A DNA stretch of 64,000 bases from Accumulibacter sp. (GCF_023806635.1 NZ_JAMTDQ010000029.1:62001-126000); one strand, 5' to 3'. Shown: positions 46,950-57,397, counted from the first letter of the stretch. Notes: generated from the letters alone by a model not told the origin. Made by a program: numbers and translations.

Positions 46950-47588
46950 ATGAAAACACCCTTTGCACCTCTAGTAGCCGCGTTCGCAGTGGCTGGCACC
47001 GCATTTTTCCTGGCTGAGCCAGCCGTGGCGGAGATCGTCAGACACAATTTCACGGGAACCGTAACGTATGTATCTGGGGCGCCATTCGGACTGCCTCCAA
47101 ACCCTGGTGACCCGGTGACAGGAAGCATCACTTACGATACGAGCCTACCACCTGCGTGGAGTGGCGCCGAAGCCGCTGGCTACATCCAGCAGCCCCCCAG
47201 TGGAATGTCAGTGGTCATTTCAGGCGTTACCATACAAAGTCAAGACTATGCTTCCTTCCAGGTCATAAACGGGTCTGGCTTCTACAATTTGAATGGGTTT
47301 TTTACACCAATTTCGGTGGGCGGGGTGTTACAGGAAAATTGGAGTTCTATTCTTTTTAGTTTGAGCGAAGTCAATCAATCAGCGTTCGTTGGCACCGCGT
47401 TGCCACCATCGCTCAATGGCGCAAGCTTCAGTCAGCGACATGGGAGTGTTCTTGACGCAGAGAGCTTTGGGTCATTGGACTTCTCCATTGACGCTATCGA
47501 GACCCCGCCCAGTTCGATTCCAGAACCTGCCACGATCGCCCTTCTCGGCCTCGGCGGTCTGGCCGCTGCACGCAGGCGAAAGCAGTAG
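46950..47588 (+). CDS. PEP-CTERM sorting-signal protein
   Basis: The 212-aa precursor has an N-terminal signal peptide (LVAAFAVAGTAFFLAEPAVA), a serine/glycine-rich beta-type body without recognised catalytic domain, and a C-terminal PEP-CTERM tag: IPEPATIALLGLGGLAAARR plus RKQ. Exosortase recognises this tag and exports the protein to the surface, where such proteins help floc and extracellular polymer structure. The GC content is lower than that of neighbours. ATG 46923, overlapping the leader stop, is an alternative start; 46950 gives the cleaner signal peptide. Confidence 0.9.
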   Translation: MKTPFAPLVAAFAVAGTAFFLAEPAVAEIVRHNFTGTVTYVSGAPFGLPPNPGDPVTGSITYDTSLPPAWSGAEAAGYIQQPPSGMSVVISGVTIQSQDYASFQVINGSGFYNLNGFFTPISVGGVLQENWSSILFSLSEVNQSAFVGTALPPSLNGASFSQRHGSVLDAESFGSLDFSIDAIETPPSSIPEPATIALLGLGGLAAARRRKQ

Positions 47589-47830
47589 TCGGCAACGCCT
47601 GAGCCCAAGCTCTCGTCGGCGGCCTGTCCCCGCGACCCGCTGGAAAGACTGTGGACAAGCGTTGTACAGGCGGTGGAGAAACGCCGCCGAGCGGCTTCCG
47701 GCAAGGAACGTGCTACAGTGCCGAACATTTGGGCGGCAGGGTCTGTTGCCGGCGGCGATGCGGCGCGCGGCGACGACTTCGCAGCACGACCGGCACCCGC
47801 CGCTGCCGCGATTGCCGTGGGGACTGCCTG

Positions 47831-48544
47831 ATGGCTACCGAACTGCTCTTTCGCGACGACGCCTACCTGCAAACGGCCAGCGCGCGCGTCACGGCGCTGC
47901 ACCCGCAGGGGATCGAACTCGAGCGGACGATCTTCTACCCGCTCGGTGGCGGGCAGGTGGGGGACACCGGTTTCCTGGTGCGCGGCAGTGGCGAGCGCAT
48001 CGCCATCGTCGATACCCGCCGCGATGCCGCGCTCGATGCCGTCCTTCACCTGACGGCCGCCGGGGCGCAGCCGCCGGAAGTGGGAGAACTGCTGACGCTG
48101 GCCATCGACTGGCCGCGCCGGCATCGGCTGATGCGCCTGCACACGGCGCTGCACCTGATGTCCTGCGTCGTCGTCGCGCCGGTCACCGGCGGCAACATCG
48201 CCCCCGATCGCGCCCGCCTCGACTTCGACATCGACATGAGCCTGCTCGACGCGCAGCGCATCGAGCGCGAGATGAACGCGTTGATCGGCCGCGGAATCGA
48301 GACCGAGACCGTCTGGATCAGCGACGACGAACTCGCTGCGCGACCCGATCTCGTCAAGACGATGAGCGTGCAGCCGCCACACGGCAGCGGACGTGTCCGT
48401 TTGCTGCGCATTCCGGGAATCGACCTGCAGCCCTGCGGTGGCACGCACGTCAGGAACATCGCCGAGATCGGCGGCATCCGCGTGCTCAGAATCCGCAACG
48501 AAGGCCGGCGCAACAGGCGCGTCGAGATCGCACTCGTCGACTGA
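47831..48544 (+). CDS. alaX: AlaX-type alanyl-tRNA editing protein
   Basis: The 237-aa protein has the editing-domain motifs YPLGGGQVGDTG, zinc ligands H-x3-H in LHTALHLMSC and C-x3-H in CGGTHV. It hydrolyses Ser- or Gly-mischarged tRNA-Ala in trans. The length fits the AlaX-M class. It stands alone; the ribosome binding site is weak. Confidence 0.92.
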   Translation: MATELLFRDDAYLQTASARVTALHPQGIELERTIFYPLGGGQVGDTGFLVRGSGERIAIVDTRRDAALDAVLHLTAAGAQPPEVGELLTLAIDWPRRHRLMRLHTALHLMSCVVVAPVTGGNIAPDRARLDFDIDMSLLDAQRIEREMNALIGRGIETETVWISDDELAARPDLVKTMSVQPPHGSGRVRLLRIPGIDLQPCGGTHVRNIAEIGGIRVLRIRNEGRRNRRVEIALVD

Positions 48545-48823
48545 CCGCCTGCGCGCCGGCCTCGTGATTGGCGAGGCCGTAGCCCCCGGGGATCGGAATG
48601 GTCGCCGATTGGTCGTCGCGTCGGATGATTCATTACGGCTGCCGCCGCCGTGCGGCGGCAGGCCGCGAGCTTGCGCAAGGGAGTAGAATCCGCTGCTGGC
48701 TGCCCCTTTTCGCTGCGCGCGAAGTGCGGGCGGCAGCCCGTTCCATACCCCGGCTGCAAGAGGAGGAGCCTGCGTGTCAAACGCCACCCAGCTGACGATC
48801 GCACCGGCACCGGTGCGGCCCGC

Positions 48824-49570
48824 GTGACGAGCGCTTTCGTCGTCGCGCCACTGGTCGCCCTGGCGGTGCTCGCGGGCGGGCTCGCCGGCACCTTCCTGCG
48901 CGACCGGCTGCCGGGCCGCCATCTCGACGAGGACACGAAGTGGATGGTGCGGATCGGCATCGGCTTCCTGTCGACGCTGGCGGCGCTGCTGATGAGCCTG
49001 ATCATCTCGGCCAAGATGCAGTCCTTCGATGCCGTTTCGCGCTCGGTGGCGACGGCCGCGGCGCAGATCGTCGGCATCGACGCCAGCCTGCGCGAGCTCG
49101 GTGCGGCGGGCGATGCGGCGCGCGCCCAGTTGCGCGCGCTGGTCTCGGCCGAGGTCGACCGCCTGTGGCAGCATGCTCCGTCGCCGGCGAGCGATGCGCG
49201 CGGCTATCACCCGCTCGAGCGCACGCTGCGGGCGCTTTCGCCGGCGGGCGCGGCCGAGCAGGCGGCGCGAGCCAGGGCGCTGCAGCTGACCAGCGAGCTG
49301 GCGCATGCCGGCGGCCTGGCGAGCAGCGAGAGTGGCAGCACGACGACCGTTCCGTTGCTCATCGTGCTGCTCCTCTGGCTGGTGATCATCAGCTTCGGCA
49401 TCAACCTCTTCGCGCCGGCGAGTGTGCCGATCGTCGTCGTCAATCTGCTGGTGGCGCTGTCGATCGCCGCGGCCATCTTCCTCATCCTCGAGCTGGACCA
49501 GCCCTACCACGGCCTGATCGGTGTTTCCGACGCGCCGCTGCGCGCTGCCCTGCAGCAGCTGGCTTCATGA
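48824..49570 (+). CDS. DUF4239-like membrane protein
   Basis: The 248-aa protein has an N-terminal helix (VVAPLVALAVLAGGLAGTFL), a second helix (VRIGIGFLSTLAALLMSLII), a long cytosolic helical middle and two C-terminal helices (LLIVLLLWLVIISFGINLFA and the next). This is the layout of the DUF4239 bestrophin-like family, of unknown function. GTG 48824 is the best start because no ATG precedes the first helix. Its stop overlaps the ATG of the first pqiA gene, so it may belong to the pqi operon. Confidence 0.75.
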   Translation: MTSAFVVAPLVALAVLAGGLAGTFLRDRLPGRHLDEDTKWMVRIGIGFLSTLAALLMSLIISAKMQSFDAVSRSVATAAAQIVGIDASLRELGAAGDAARAQLRALVSAEVDRLWQHAPSPASDARGYHPLERTLRALSPAGAAEQAARARALQLTSELAHAGGLASSESGSTTTVPLLIVLLLWLVIISFGINLFAPASVPIVVVNLLVALSIAAAIFLILELDQPYHGLIGVSDAPLRAALQQLAS

Positions 49571-50262
49571 TGGCCAGCGACAGCCTGCCGGTGGCGGCGC
49601 AGGTTCCGGCCGCCAGCGCCGCCGAGGAGACGTTGCTCGCCTGCCCCGATTGCGACCTGCTGCAACGGCTGCCGCCCCTGCCGCCCCACCATGCCGCGTC
49701 CTGTGCGCGCTGCCAGGCGCCGCTGTGTCGGCACAAGCCGGACTCGCTCGAACGGACGCTGGCGCTGGCGCTGGCTGCCGCGATCCTGCTGCTGATCGCC
49801 AACGTCGTGCCGATGCTCGGTCTCTCGGTCGCCGGCCGCGAGGCGTTCACCACCGTGCTGGGCGGCGTCGTCGAGATGTGGCGCGAAGGTAGCCAGGTGG
49901 TGGCGATGCTCGTCCTCTTCGCCGCCGTCATCGCCCCGGCTCTGGAGATCGTCTGCCTGTTGCTGGTGGTTCTCGCCGTGCGCCATCCACCGGCGCCGCA
50001 CTGGGTGGCGACGCTGCTGCACGGCTACGAGTTCGTCCGTGAGTGGAGCATGATCGAGATCATGCTCCTCGGCGTCCTCGTGGCGCTGATCAAGATCGCC
50101 GAGCTGGCCACGGTGATTCCCGGGCTGGCCCTGTTCGTCCTCGGCTCGCTGGTCTTTCTGCTGGCGGCGATGGCAGCGGCCTTCGACCCGCGCGTCGCCT
50201 GGCAGCGGATCGAGTGGGCTGCCGGCCGCGGCCCGGATGGCATCGCCGGGGGGCGGGGATGA
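49567..50262 (+). CDS. pqiA: PqiA-family membrane protein, first half
   Basis: The 231-aa protein has a zinc-ribbon-like motif (CPDC ... CARC), followed by four transmembrane helices of one PqiA domain. E. coli PqiA has two such units in one chain; here each unit is a separate gene. PqiA anchors the PqiABC lipid-transport assembly in the inner membrane. Its TGA overlaps the ATG of the second unit (ATGA). ATG 49567 overlaps the stop of the DUF4239 gene. Confidence 0.9.
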   Translation: MMASDSLPVAAQVPAASAAEETLLACPDCDLLQRLPPLPPHHAASCARCQAPLCRHKPDSLERTLALALAAAILLLIANVVPMLGLSVAGREAFTTVLGGVVEMWREGSQVVAMLVLFAAVIAPALEIVCLLLVVLAVRHPPAPHWVATLLHGYEFVREWSMIEIMLLGVLVALIKIAELATVIPGLALFVLGSLVFLLAAMAAAFDPRVAWQRIEWAAGRGPDGIAGGRG

Positions 50263-50900
50263 GCACCACCGCGGCGAGTGCACGCTCACTCGGCTGTGCC
50301 GGCTGCGAAGTCTGCGGCCTCGTCGTTCGCTTGCCGGTGCCTGCCGGCGCGGCGTTCTGCCCGCGTTGCGGCGAGCGGCTGCACAGCCGCCTGCCGGCGA
50401 GCCTGGAGCGGACGTGGGCGTTGACCATCGCCGCGCTGCTGCTTTACATTCCGGCCAACCTGCTGCCGGTGATGACGACCAACACGCCGCTCGGCGCCGT
50501 CAGCGACACGATCATGCAGGGCGTCGTCGAACTGTGGTCGCCGACGTCGTGGCCGCTGGCGGTCGTCGTCTTCGTCGCCAGCGTCACCATCCCGCTCGGC
50601 AAGCTGATCGCCCTGGCCTACCTGCTGCTGACCGTGCAGCGTGGATCGGTGCGCTCGAACGGGCAGCGGGTGCGCCTCTATCGTCTGCTGAAGTTCATCG
50701 GTCGCTGGTCGATGCTCGACGTGTTCGTCGACACCTTCGTCGTCGCGCTGATCCAGTTGCAGCCGCTGATGTGGGTCGAGCCGGGCGCCGGGGTGCTCTA
50801 TTTCGCCGCTGTCGTGGTGGTGACGATGGTGGCGGTGAACAGTTTCGACCCGCGGCTGATCTGGGATCTGCCGCAACAGGAGAAGCACGCGCATGGCTGA
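50259..50900 (+). CDS. pqiA: PqiA-family membrane protein, second half
   Basis: The 213-aa protein again has a zinc-ribbon pair (CEVCG ... CPRCG), then YIPANLLPVMTT and SMLDVFVDTFVVALIQ, the conserved PqiA membrane motifs. It overlaps both neighbours, the first pqiA unit by 4 bases and pqiB by 8, so the four pqi genes are made as one unit. Confidence 0.9.
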   Translation: MSTTAASARSLGCAGCEVCGLVVRLPVPAGAAFCPRCGERLHSRLPASLERTWALTIAALLLYIPANLLPVMTTNTPLGAVSDTIMQGVVELWSPTSWPLAVVVFVASVTIPLGKLIALAYLLLTVQRGSVRSNGQRVRLYRLLKFIGRWSMLDVFVDTFVVALIQLQPLMWVEPGAGVLYFAAVVVVTMVAVNSFDPRLIWDLPQQEKHAHG

Positions 50901-52578
50901 GCAGCACGACGCGCCGCAACATCCGGAACTGCCGCTGGCGCAGGTGACGGCCAGGAAACGCGGCCGCCTGTCGGCGGTCTGGATCATTCCGATCATCGCG
51001 GCGCTGCTCGGCGGCTGGATCGCCGTGCAGAAGCTGCTCGCCGAGGGGCCGACGGTCGAGATCGGCTTCAGCTCGGCGGAAGGGCTCGAGGCCGGCAAGA
51101 CGACGGTGAAGTACAACGGTGTCGACGTCGGCCGCATCGAATCACTCAAGGTGTCGCCCGACCGGCAGCGCATCCTCGCCAGTGTGCAGATGGCGCCCGA
51201 GGCGCGCGACTGGCTGGTCGATGGCACCGCCTTCTGGGTCGTCCGCGCACGCATCGCCGGTGGCAGCGTCAGCGGTCTTGGAACGCTGCTGTCCGGTTCG
51301 TACATCGGCATGCAGATCGGTACCGGCAGCGAGCGGCAGCGCTCGTTCACCGCGCTGGAAGTGCCGCCGGTCGTCGCCAGCAACGCGCAGGGACGCTATT
51401 TCAAGCTGCAGGCGAGCAGCCTGGGGTCGCTCGACTTCGGCACGCCGATCTACTTCCGGCGGCTGCAGGTCGGTCAGGTGGCATCGTACGCGCTCGACGA
51501 AGACGGCCGCGGGCTGACGATCCGGGTTTTCGTCAACGCACCCTACGACCGTTATGTCAAGGCCGAGACACGCTTCTGGCAGGCGAGCGGACTCGACTTC
51601 TCGCTCAATGCCGACGGTCTCGACGTGCGCACGCAGTCACTCACATCGATCCTCGTTGGCGGCCTCGCGTTCGATACGCCGGCAGAGAACGCCGACAACG
51701 ATCCTGCGCCGGCGGACACGGCCTTCGAGCTCTTCGACGACCAGGAGACGGCGATGAAGGCGCCCGAGCGGGGTTCGCTGCGTTACGTCCTCTATTTCGA
51801 CGAGTCGGTGCGCGGGCTGGCGGCGGGCGCGCCGATGACCTTCCTCGGCATGCCGATCGGCGAGGTCGTTTCGGTGCGGCTGGAGGTGGACCGGCAGAAG
51901 AAGGACGTCGCCGTGCGCGCGCGCGTACTGGTCGCGGCGTATCCGCAGCGCTTCCTCGACATCCTGGCGGATCCGCAGGTCGTCACCGGCGGCAGGACGG
52001 CGATCACGCAGCAGATGCGCCAGCAATTGATGGACGGGCTGGTGGCGCGCGGGCTGCGCGCCCAGTTGCAGCCGGGAAGCCTGCTCACCGGCCAGTTGTA
52101 CGTCGCGCTGAGCTACGTGCCACAGGCGACGAAGGCGAAGATCGACTGGCGCAGCGATCCACCGGTGTTTCCGTCGGTCAAGGGCAGTTTCACCGACATC
52201 GAGACCCGCGTGACGAGCATCCTGGCGAAGATCGAAGGCCTGCCCTTCGAGGCGATCGGCAAGGATCTGCAACAGTCTCTGGCGACGCTGGCGAAGACCC
52301 TGCAGGATTTCGATGCGCTCGTCAGGCGCTGGGACGGCGAGCTCAGCCCCGAGCTGGCGAAGACCCTGGCCGAGGCGCGGCGCACGCTGGCGGCGGCCGA
52401 GCGGAGCTTCGACGGCGCCGGCAAGCTGCTCGCGCCCGACTCGCAGACGATGACCGAGTTGCAGGCGACCGTCGTCGAACTCCGGCGCGCGGCGCAGTCG
52501 ATCCGGGTGCTGGCGGATTATCTCGAGCGCCATCCGGAGGCGCTGGTGCGGGGCAAGAGCGAGGAGACGCAGGAATGA
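50893..52578 (+). CDS. pqiB: PqiB, MCE-domain lipid transport protein
   Basis: The 561-aa protein has one N-terminal membrane helix (SAVWIIPIIAALLGGWIAV, residues 27-45) and three MCE domains (about 50-145, 165-280 and 295-405), then a helical C-terminal needle region. Length matches E. coli PqiB (546 aa). It forms a hexameric tunnel across the periplasm for lipids. It overlaps pqiA2 and pqiC. Confidence 0.94.
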   Translation: MAEQHDAPQHPELPLAQVTARKRGRLSAVWIIPIIAALLGGWIAVQKLLAEGPTVEIGFSSAEGLEAGKTTVKYNGVDVGRIESLKVSPDRQRILASVQMAPEARDWLVDGTAFWVVRARIAGGSVSGLGTLLSGSYIGMQIGTGSERQRSFTALEVPPVVASNAQGRYFKLQASSLGSLDFGTPIYFRRLQVGQVASYALDEDGRGLTIRVFVNAPYDRYVKAETRFWQASGLDFSLNADGLDVRTQSLTSILVGGLAFDTPAENADNDPAPADTAFELFDDQETAMKAPERGSLRYVLYFDESVRGLAAGAPMTFLGMPIGEVVSVRLEVDRQKKDVAVRARVLVAAYPQRFLDILADPQVVTGGRTAITQQMRQQLMDGLVARGLRAQLQPGSLLTGQLYVALSYVPQATKAKIDWRSDPPVFPSVKGSFTDIETRVTSILAKIEGLPFEAIGKDLQQSLATLAKTLQDFDALVRRWDGELSPELAKTLAEARRTLAAAERSFDGAGKLLAPDSQTMTELQATVVELRRAAQSIRVLADYLERHPEALVRGKSEETQE

Positions 52579-53174
52579 TCAAGGCGCAAGCAGCAGCCAT
52601 TGTCGCACTCGCCCTGGCCCTGCTGGCGGGCGGTTGCGCGTCGCCACCGTCACGCTTCCATGTGCTGGCGGCGACGGCAGTCCCCGATGCGGGCAGCACG
52701 GTGACGAGCGACGCGGTGATGGTAGACCGCGTCGCCATTCCGGCGGCAGTCGACCGGCCGCAGTTCGTCGTCCACCGGGGGAGCAACCGGGTGCTCATCG
52801 ACGAGTTCAACCGCTGGGCGGAGCCGCTGCCAGAGGGCATCACGCGCACGCTGGCGGAGAATCTCGCCGTACTGCTCGGCACGCCACGGGTCGTCAGCGG
52901 GCCGCTTGCGGCGAGCTTCGACCCGGCGTACCGGGTGAGCGTCGACATCCAGCGCTTCGAGTCGATCCGCGGACAGGAGGTCTTTCTCGACGCCGTCTGG
53001 GTCGTGCGTGGGTCGTCTGCCGGCGCTGCCGCGACGAGTGGTCGCAGTGCCGTGCGTGAAGCGGTGGCGGGCGAGGGCGCCGATTACGAGGCGCTGGCGG
53101 CGGCGCACAGTCGGGCGCTGGCCGGACTGAGTCGCGACATCGCGGCGGCGATTCGCGCCGCGGGTGGCCGCTGA
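52575..53174 (+). CDS. pqiC: PqiC outer-membrane lipoprotein
   Basis: The 199-aa protein has a lipobox LLAGGC (lipidated Cys about residue 21) and an ABC-type transport auxiliary lipoprotein domain (RPQFVVHRGSNRVLIDEFNR, about 60-195). It would dock the PqiB tunnel at the outer membrane. Its ATG overlaps the pqiB stop by four bases and it closes the operon. Confidence 0.93.
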   Translation: MIKAQAAAIVALALALLAGGCASPPSRFHVLAATAVPDAGSTVTSDAVMVDRVAIPAAVDRPQFVVHRGSNRVLIDEFNRWAEPLPEGITRTLAENLAVLLGTPRVVSGPLAASFDPAYRVSVDIQRFESIRGQEVFLDAVWVVRGSSAGAAATSGRSAVREAVAGEGADYEALAAAHSRALAGLSRDIAAAIRAAGGR

Positions 53175-53258
53175 CGCACAGGGAGCCGCGGCGACGCGGC
53201 GTCCGGCGGCGCGGCGCCCGGCGGCGCGCGGTGGCGCTTGATGTAGAATCGGCGCCCC

Positions 53259-55433
53259 ATGAACGCCCCGCACGCAGCAGACCCCGCGGCCGCACCGCGC
53301 GGCCTCTTCACCTGGCGCAAGCACTGGGCCAGCCGTTTCGGAATTGCGCCCTTCCTGCCGATGTCGCGCAGCGAGATCGACGCGCTCGGCTGGGACTCGT
53401 GCGACATCATCCTGGTCACCGGCGATGCCTACGTCGATCACCCGAGCTTCGGCATGGCGCTGATCGGCCGCCTGCTCGAGGCGCAGGGTTTTCGTGTCGG
53501 CATCATCAGCCAGCCGGACTGGCGGTCGGTGCATGCCTTCCGCACCCTCGGCCGACCGAACCTGTTCTTCGGCGTCACCGCCGGCAACATGGATTCGATG
53601 GTCAATCGCTATACCGCCGATCGCAAACCGCGCTCCGACGATGCCTACACGCCGAATGGCGAAGCGGACCGACGGCCGGACCGGGCAGTGGTCGTCTATG
53701 CACAGCGCTGTCGCGAAGCCTTTCCCGGCAGCAACGTGGTGATCGGCTCGATCGAGGCCAGCCTGCGGCGCATCGCCCATTACGACTACTGGTCGGACAA
53801 GGTCCGGCGCTCGGTGCTGCCGGACGCGAAGGCCGACCTGCTGCTCTACGGCAACGCCGAGCGGGCGGTGGTCGAACTCGCGCACCGCCTGGCAGCCGGC
53901 GAGAAGATCGGTGACATCCGCGATCTGCGCGGCAGCGCCTTCATGGTGCCGCGCGGCTGGCTGCCCGGCAGCGGCTGGAACGAGATCGACTCGACGAAGG
54001 TCGATGCGCCCGGGGTGCTGATCCGCCACGCCGATCCCTATGCCGTGACCGTCGCCGGTGCCGGTGGCGTGGCCTGCAGCGGGAGTGGTGGCGAGGCGGG
54101 CGGCGAGGCGGCGGCCGGCGGTGTCCGTGTCGTCCAGTGGCACCGGCAGTCGCATGCGCGGATGCCGAAGCTCGACCGCGCCCGGACGGCGATCCGCCTG
54201 CCGTCGTACGAGCAGGTGGCGGCGGATCCGGTTCTATATGCACATGCCTCGCGCGTCCTGCACCTCGAATCGAACCCGGGCAACGCGCGCGCACTGGTGC
54301 AGGCGCATGGCGAGCGTGACGTCTGGCTCAACCCGCCACCGATTCCGCTGACCACTGCCGAGATCGACGGCGTCTTCGCCGCACCGTTCCAGCGGCGGCC
54401 GCATCCGGCCTACGGCGAGGCGAAGATTCCAGCCTTTGAGATGATCCGCTTCTCGGTCAACATCATGCGCGGCTGCTTCGGTGGCTGCACCTTCTGTTCG
54501 ATCACCGAGCACGAGGGGCGGATCATCCAGAGTCGTTCCGAGCAGTCGATCCTGCACGAGATCGAGGAGATCCGCGAGCGTACGCCCGGCTTCACCGGCA
54601 TCATCTCCGATCTCGGCGGACCGACGGCCAACATGTACCGCCTGGCGTGCAAGGACCGGCGGATCGAGTCGGCCTGCCGCCGGCTCTCATGCGTCTTTCC
54701 GGGAATCTGCGAAAACCTGGATACCGACCACACGCCCTTGCTGCAGCTCTACCGCAAGGCGCGCGCGCTGCCCGGCGTGAAGAAGGTCCTGATCAGCTCC
54801 GGCCTGCGCTACGACCTCGCCGTGCGCGATCCGGCGTACGTCCGCGAACTCGTCCGACACCATGTCGGCGGCTACCTGAAGATCGCCCCGGAACACACCG
54901 AGGAGGGACCGCTGGCGCACATGATGAAACCCGGAATCAGCTCCTACGAGCAGTTCCGGCTGATGTTCGAGAGGTTCTCGAAGGAAGCCGGCAAGGAGCA
55001 GTACCTGATTCCCTACTTCATCGCCGCGCACCCGGGAACCACGGACGGGGACATGCTCAATCTCGCCCTCTGGCTGAAACGCAACAACTTCCGTCTCGAC
55101 CAGGTGCAGACCTTCCTGCCGACGCCGATGGCGCTCGCCACTGCCATGTATCACAGCCGCCGCAACCCGTTGCACCGGGTCGGGCAGGGCTCCGGCAGCG
55201 TCGAGACCGCTCGCGGTGCCCGCCAGCGTCGCCTGCACAAGGCCTTCCTGCGTTACCACGATCCCGGCAACTGGCCGCTGCTGCGCGAGGCCCTGCGGCG
55301 GATGGGGCGTGCCGACCTGATCGGCAACGGTCGCCAGCACCTGGTGCCATTCACGCAGCCGCACGGCAGCGGGTCGCAACGCATTGGGCCGCTGCAGTCG
55401 CGGCCGGTCAGGCAGAGGTCGGCCGGCACGTAG
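53259..55433 (+). CDS. ygiQ: YgiQ-family radical SAM protein
   Basis: The 724-aa protein has a B12-binding-like N-terminal region ([20 protein letters not shown]) and a radical SAM core with the C-x3-C-x2-C motif in [19 protein letters not shown]. It also has [19 protein letters not shown], typical of YgiQ (UPF0313). Length is near that of E. coli YgiQ (739 aa). It presumably binds a [4Fe-4S] cluster and SAM; the substrate is unknown. A short glycine/alanine-rich insert lies near residue 270. Confidence 0.93.
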   Translation: MNAPHAADPAAAPRGLFTWRKHWASRFGIAPFLPMSRSEIDALGWDSCDIILVTGDAYVDHPSFGMALIGRLLEAQGFRVGIISQPDWRSVHAFRTLGRPNLFFGVTAGNMDSMVNRYTADRKPRSDDAYTPNGEADRRPDRAVVVYAQRCREAFPGSNVVIGSIEASLRRIAHYDYWSDKVRRSVLPDAKADLLLYGNAERAVVELAHRLAAGEKIGDIRDLRGSAFMVPRGWLPGSGWNEIDSTKVDAPGVLIRHADPYAVTVAGAGGVACSGSGGEAGGEAAAGGVRVVQWHRQSHARMPKLDRARTAIRLPSYEQVAADPVLYAHASRVLHLESNPGNARALVQAHGERDVWLNPPPIPLTTAEIDGVFAAPFQRRPHPAYGEAKIPAFEMIRFSVNIMRGCFGGCTFCSITEHEGRIIQSRSEQSILHEIEEIRERTPGFTGIISDLGGPTANMYRLACKDRRIESACRRLSCVFPGICENLDTDHTPLLQLYRKARALPGVKKVLISSGLRYDLAVRDPAYVRELVRHHVGGYLKIAPEHTEEGPLAHMMKPGISSYEQFRLMFERFSKEAGKEQYLIPYFIAAHPGTTDGDMLNLALWLKRNNFRLDQVQTFLPTPMALATAMYHSRRNPLHRVGQGSGSVETARGARQRRLHKAFLRYHDPGNWPLLREALRRMGRADLIGNGRQHLVPFTQPHGSGSQRIGPLQSRPVRQRSAGT

Positions 55434-55471
55434 CCGGTGCGGTGGGGTCTCCTGTCACTGAAAGGTCCACC

Positions 55472-56251
55472 ATGTCGATACAGGTTTTTCTCGGCGGCGC
55501 TTGCGGAACGACCACCTGGCGGGCGGATGTCGCCATCCCGCTGTTGCGTGCGGCCGGTGTCAGCTTCCACGACCCGCAACTGGCCGACGGCGAGTGGACC
55601 CCGGCCCATCAGTACGCCGAAATGGAAGCCCGCTCCGCCGCCGATGTCTGGTTGTTCGTCGTCAACGAATCCACCTGTGGCGTCGCCAGCGTGGCGGAGT
55701 GCGCCTACCGCATCGGCCAGCGCGGCAGACTGGCTCTCGCCCTGACCGATCTCCCCGCTGACGCGGTACTGCATGGCAGGAGGCTGGCGCGCCGGGAGAT
55801 CGACGACATCAACCGTGGCCGTGTCTTTCTCCGCGCCATGGCCGAGAAGCACGGCGTCGCGGTGTTTGCCAGCGTCGCCGATGCGACGGCACACGCCATC
55901 GAGCTGGCGCGGCAGGCGGCAAGGGAACTCAACCTCGACAGGCTGACGACCGTGTTGCGGCGGGTCTCGGTGCCGGGCTATTCGTTCATCCCGGAAGCCA
56001 TTGCCGGGCATCTCAGCGTGCGCATCAGCAAGGCGGAATGCGACTCCCGCACCGGCGCCAGCGAGACCATGCTCGGGCGCCGCTGGCTGATCGAGCGCGA
56101 AGCGACGCCGGACGAAGTGGTGCGGACGCTCCTCAAGGCGGCGCTCACCTGGGAGGAACACGAGTTGCGCGAGCGTTTCCGAGTCGACGACAGGTTGGTT
56201 TTCGACCCGCATTTCCAGCTTCCGGTCGATGCCGCATCCGGTCACCCTTGA
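55472..56251 (+). CDS. Nucleoside deoxyribosyltransferase-like protein with extra C-terminal domain
   Basis: The 259-aa protein begins [15 protein letters not shown] and contains [20 protein letters not shown], the pattern of the nucleoside 2-deoxyribosyltransferase-like (TIR/deoxyribosyltransferase-related) family. From about residue 150 a second region ([45 protein letters not shown]) is not recognised. The 3' end overlaps the start of a 2-oxoglutarate oxygenase gene by 23 bases, so the two products likely act together, perhaps on a modified nucleotide or small molecule. Function beyond the fold is not known. Confidence 0.75.
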   Translation: MSIQVFLGGACGTTTWRADVAIPLLRAAGVSFHDPQLADGEWTPAHQYAEMEARSAADVWLFVVNESTCGVASVAECAYRIGQRGRLALALTDLPADAVLHGRRLARREIDDINRGRVFLRAMAEKHGVAVFASVADATAHAIELARQAARELNLDRLTTVLRRVSVPGYSFIPEAIAGHLSVRISKAECDSRTGASETMLGRRWLIEREATPDEVVRTLLKAALTWEEHELRERFRVDDRLVFDPHFQLPVDAASGHP

Positions 56252-57230
56252 CGCGGCGGCGATGGCCGCGGGCGCGACTGCTCGCGCGGCCTTCGTGCGC
56301 GGGCTCGGCGCGGCGTGCCGCGACGAGGGCTTCCTGCTGCTGCAGAACCATGCCATCCCGGCTGATCTGTGCACCGCGGTTCTCGCCGATGCGGCCGCTT
56401 TCTTCGCTCGTCCGGCGGCGGACAAGGAACGCCTGCACATCAGTCATTCGACGAATCATCGCGGCTTTTCGCGGATGCGGAACAGCCGCGACTGGCGCGA
56501 GCAGCTTCATTTCGCGTGCGAGTGGCCCGAGGGCGCGTGGTCGCCGGGCAAACCGGACCACTACCGCCTTGCCGGCGGCAATCCCTGGCCCGATGACGTG
56601 TTTGCGGACACGCTGTTGCGCTACATGGCAGCGGTCCAGGCGCTCGGTTTCCACTTGCTGGACGCCCTGGGCGAATGGCTGGGCCTGCCACGCGGGCACT
56701 TCGAAAGGCTCTCCGACGAGCCGCCGTATCTGCTGCTGAAGCTGATTTCCTATCATGTCGAGCCCGGAGGAAGCCGGCGCAACGGCGTCGCCGCGCATTG
56801 CGACTGGAGCTGGATCACCATCCTCCTGCAGGATTCGACCGGTGGACTCGAAGTGCAGGATCGCAACGGCGACTGGTGGCCGGTTCCTGCGCAGCCGGAG
56901 ATGCTCGCGGTCAACGTCGGGGAATTGCTCGAAATCCAGAGCCGCGGTCATTTCCGGGCGGCGCCGCACCGCGTCATCAGCCCGTTGACCCGCCACCGCG
57001 TTTCCGTCCCGGCCTTCATCAATCCGCCGCTGGACGCCCGCATCGAGCCGCTGCCCATCCCGCCCGGGCCGCTTGCGCCGCAAGCCCCGGAAAAGGAACA
57101 CATCCACCGGGTAGTGCCGCTGGGGGCAGCCTGCGAAGCCTTCGTCTTCGGCGACAGCGAGTGGCGGCGGAAGGGACTGGGCGGCTGGTGCCACGACCCC
57201 CGATGCCTATTGCGATGCCTATTGCGGTGA
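56229..57230 (+). CDS. 2-oxoglutarate/Fe(II)-dependent oxygenase (isopenicillin-N-synthase family)
   Basis: The 333-aa protein has the N-terminal non-haem dioxygenase domain ([20 protein letters not shown]) and the catalytic core with H-x-D in [14 protein letters not shown], the distal histidine in [10 protein letters not shown] and the 2-oxoglutarate arginine in RHRVSVPAF. Such enzymes hydroxylate or cyclise small molecules. The last ten residues come from a 12-base tandem duplication (57201-57224) and look unconserved. It overlaps the preceding gene. Confidence 0.88.
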   Translation: MPHPVTLDAAAMAAGATARAAFVRGLGAACRDEGFLLLQNHAIPADLCTAVLADAAAFFARPAADKERLHISHSTNHRGFSRMRNSRDWREQLHFACEWPEGAWSPGKPDHYRLAGGNPWPDDVFADTLLRYMAAVQALGFHLLDALGEWLGLPRGHFERLSDEPPYLLLKLISYHVEPGGSRRNGVAAHCDWSWITILLQDSTGGLEVQDRNGDWWPVPAQPEMLAVNVGELLEIQSRGHFRAAPHRVISPLTRHRVSVPAFINPPLDARIEPLPIPPGPLAPQAPEKEHIHRVVPLGAACEAFVFGDSEWRRKGLGGWCHDPRCLLRCLLR

Positions 57231-57397
57231 CAGTATACATAACTGTCGGATTTTCCAGCGGTCGCTAACCGTCGCCCGAGAAGTGTGATCCTCGCCCGCG
57301 CACCCGCGTCCACCGGCAGCCGCAGTCGTCGGCGATCGGATGCGCGTCGGCCAAAGGCACCGCCGCGCGCGGGTCTGACTGCGGTGCGGCAGCGGCA

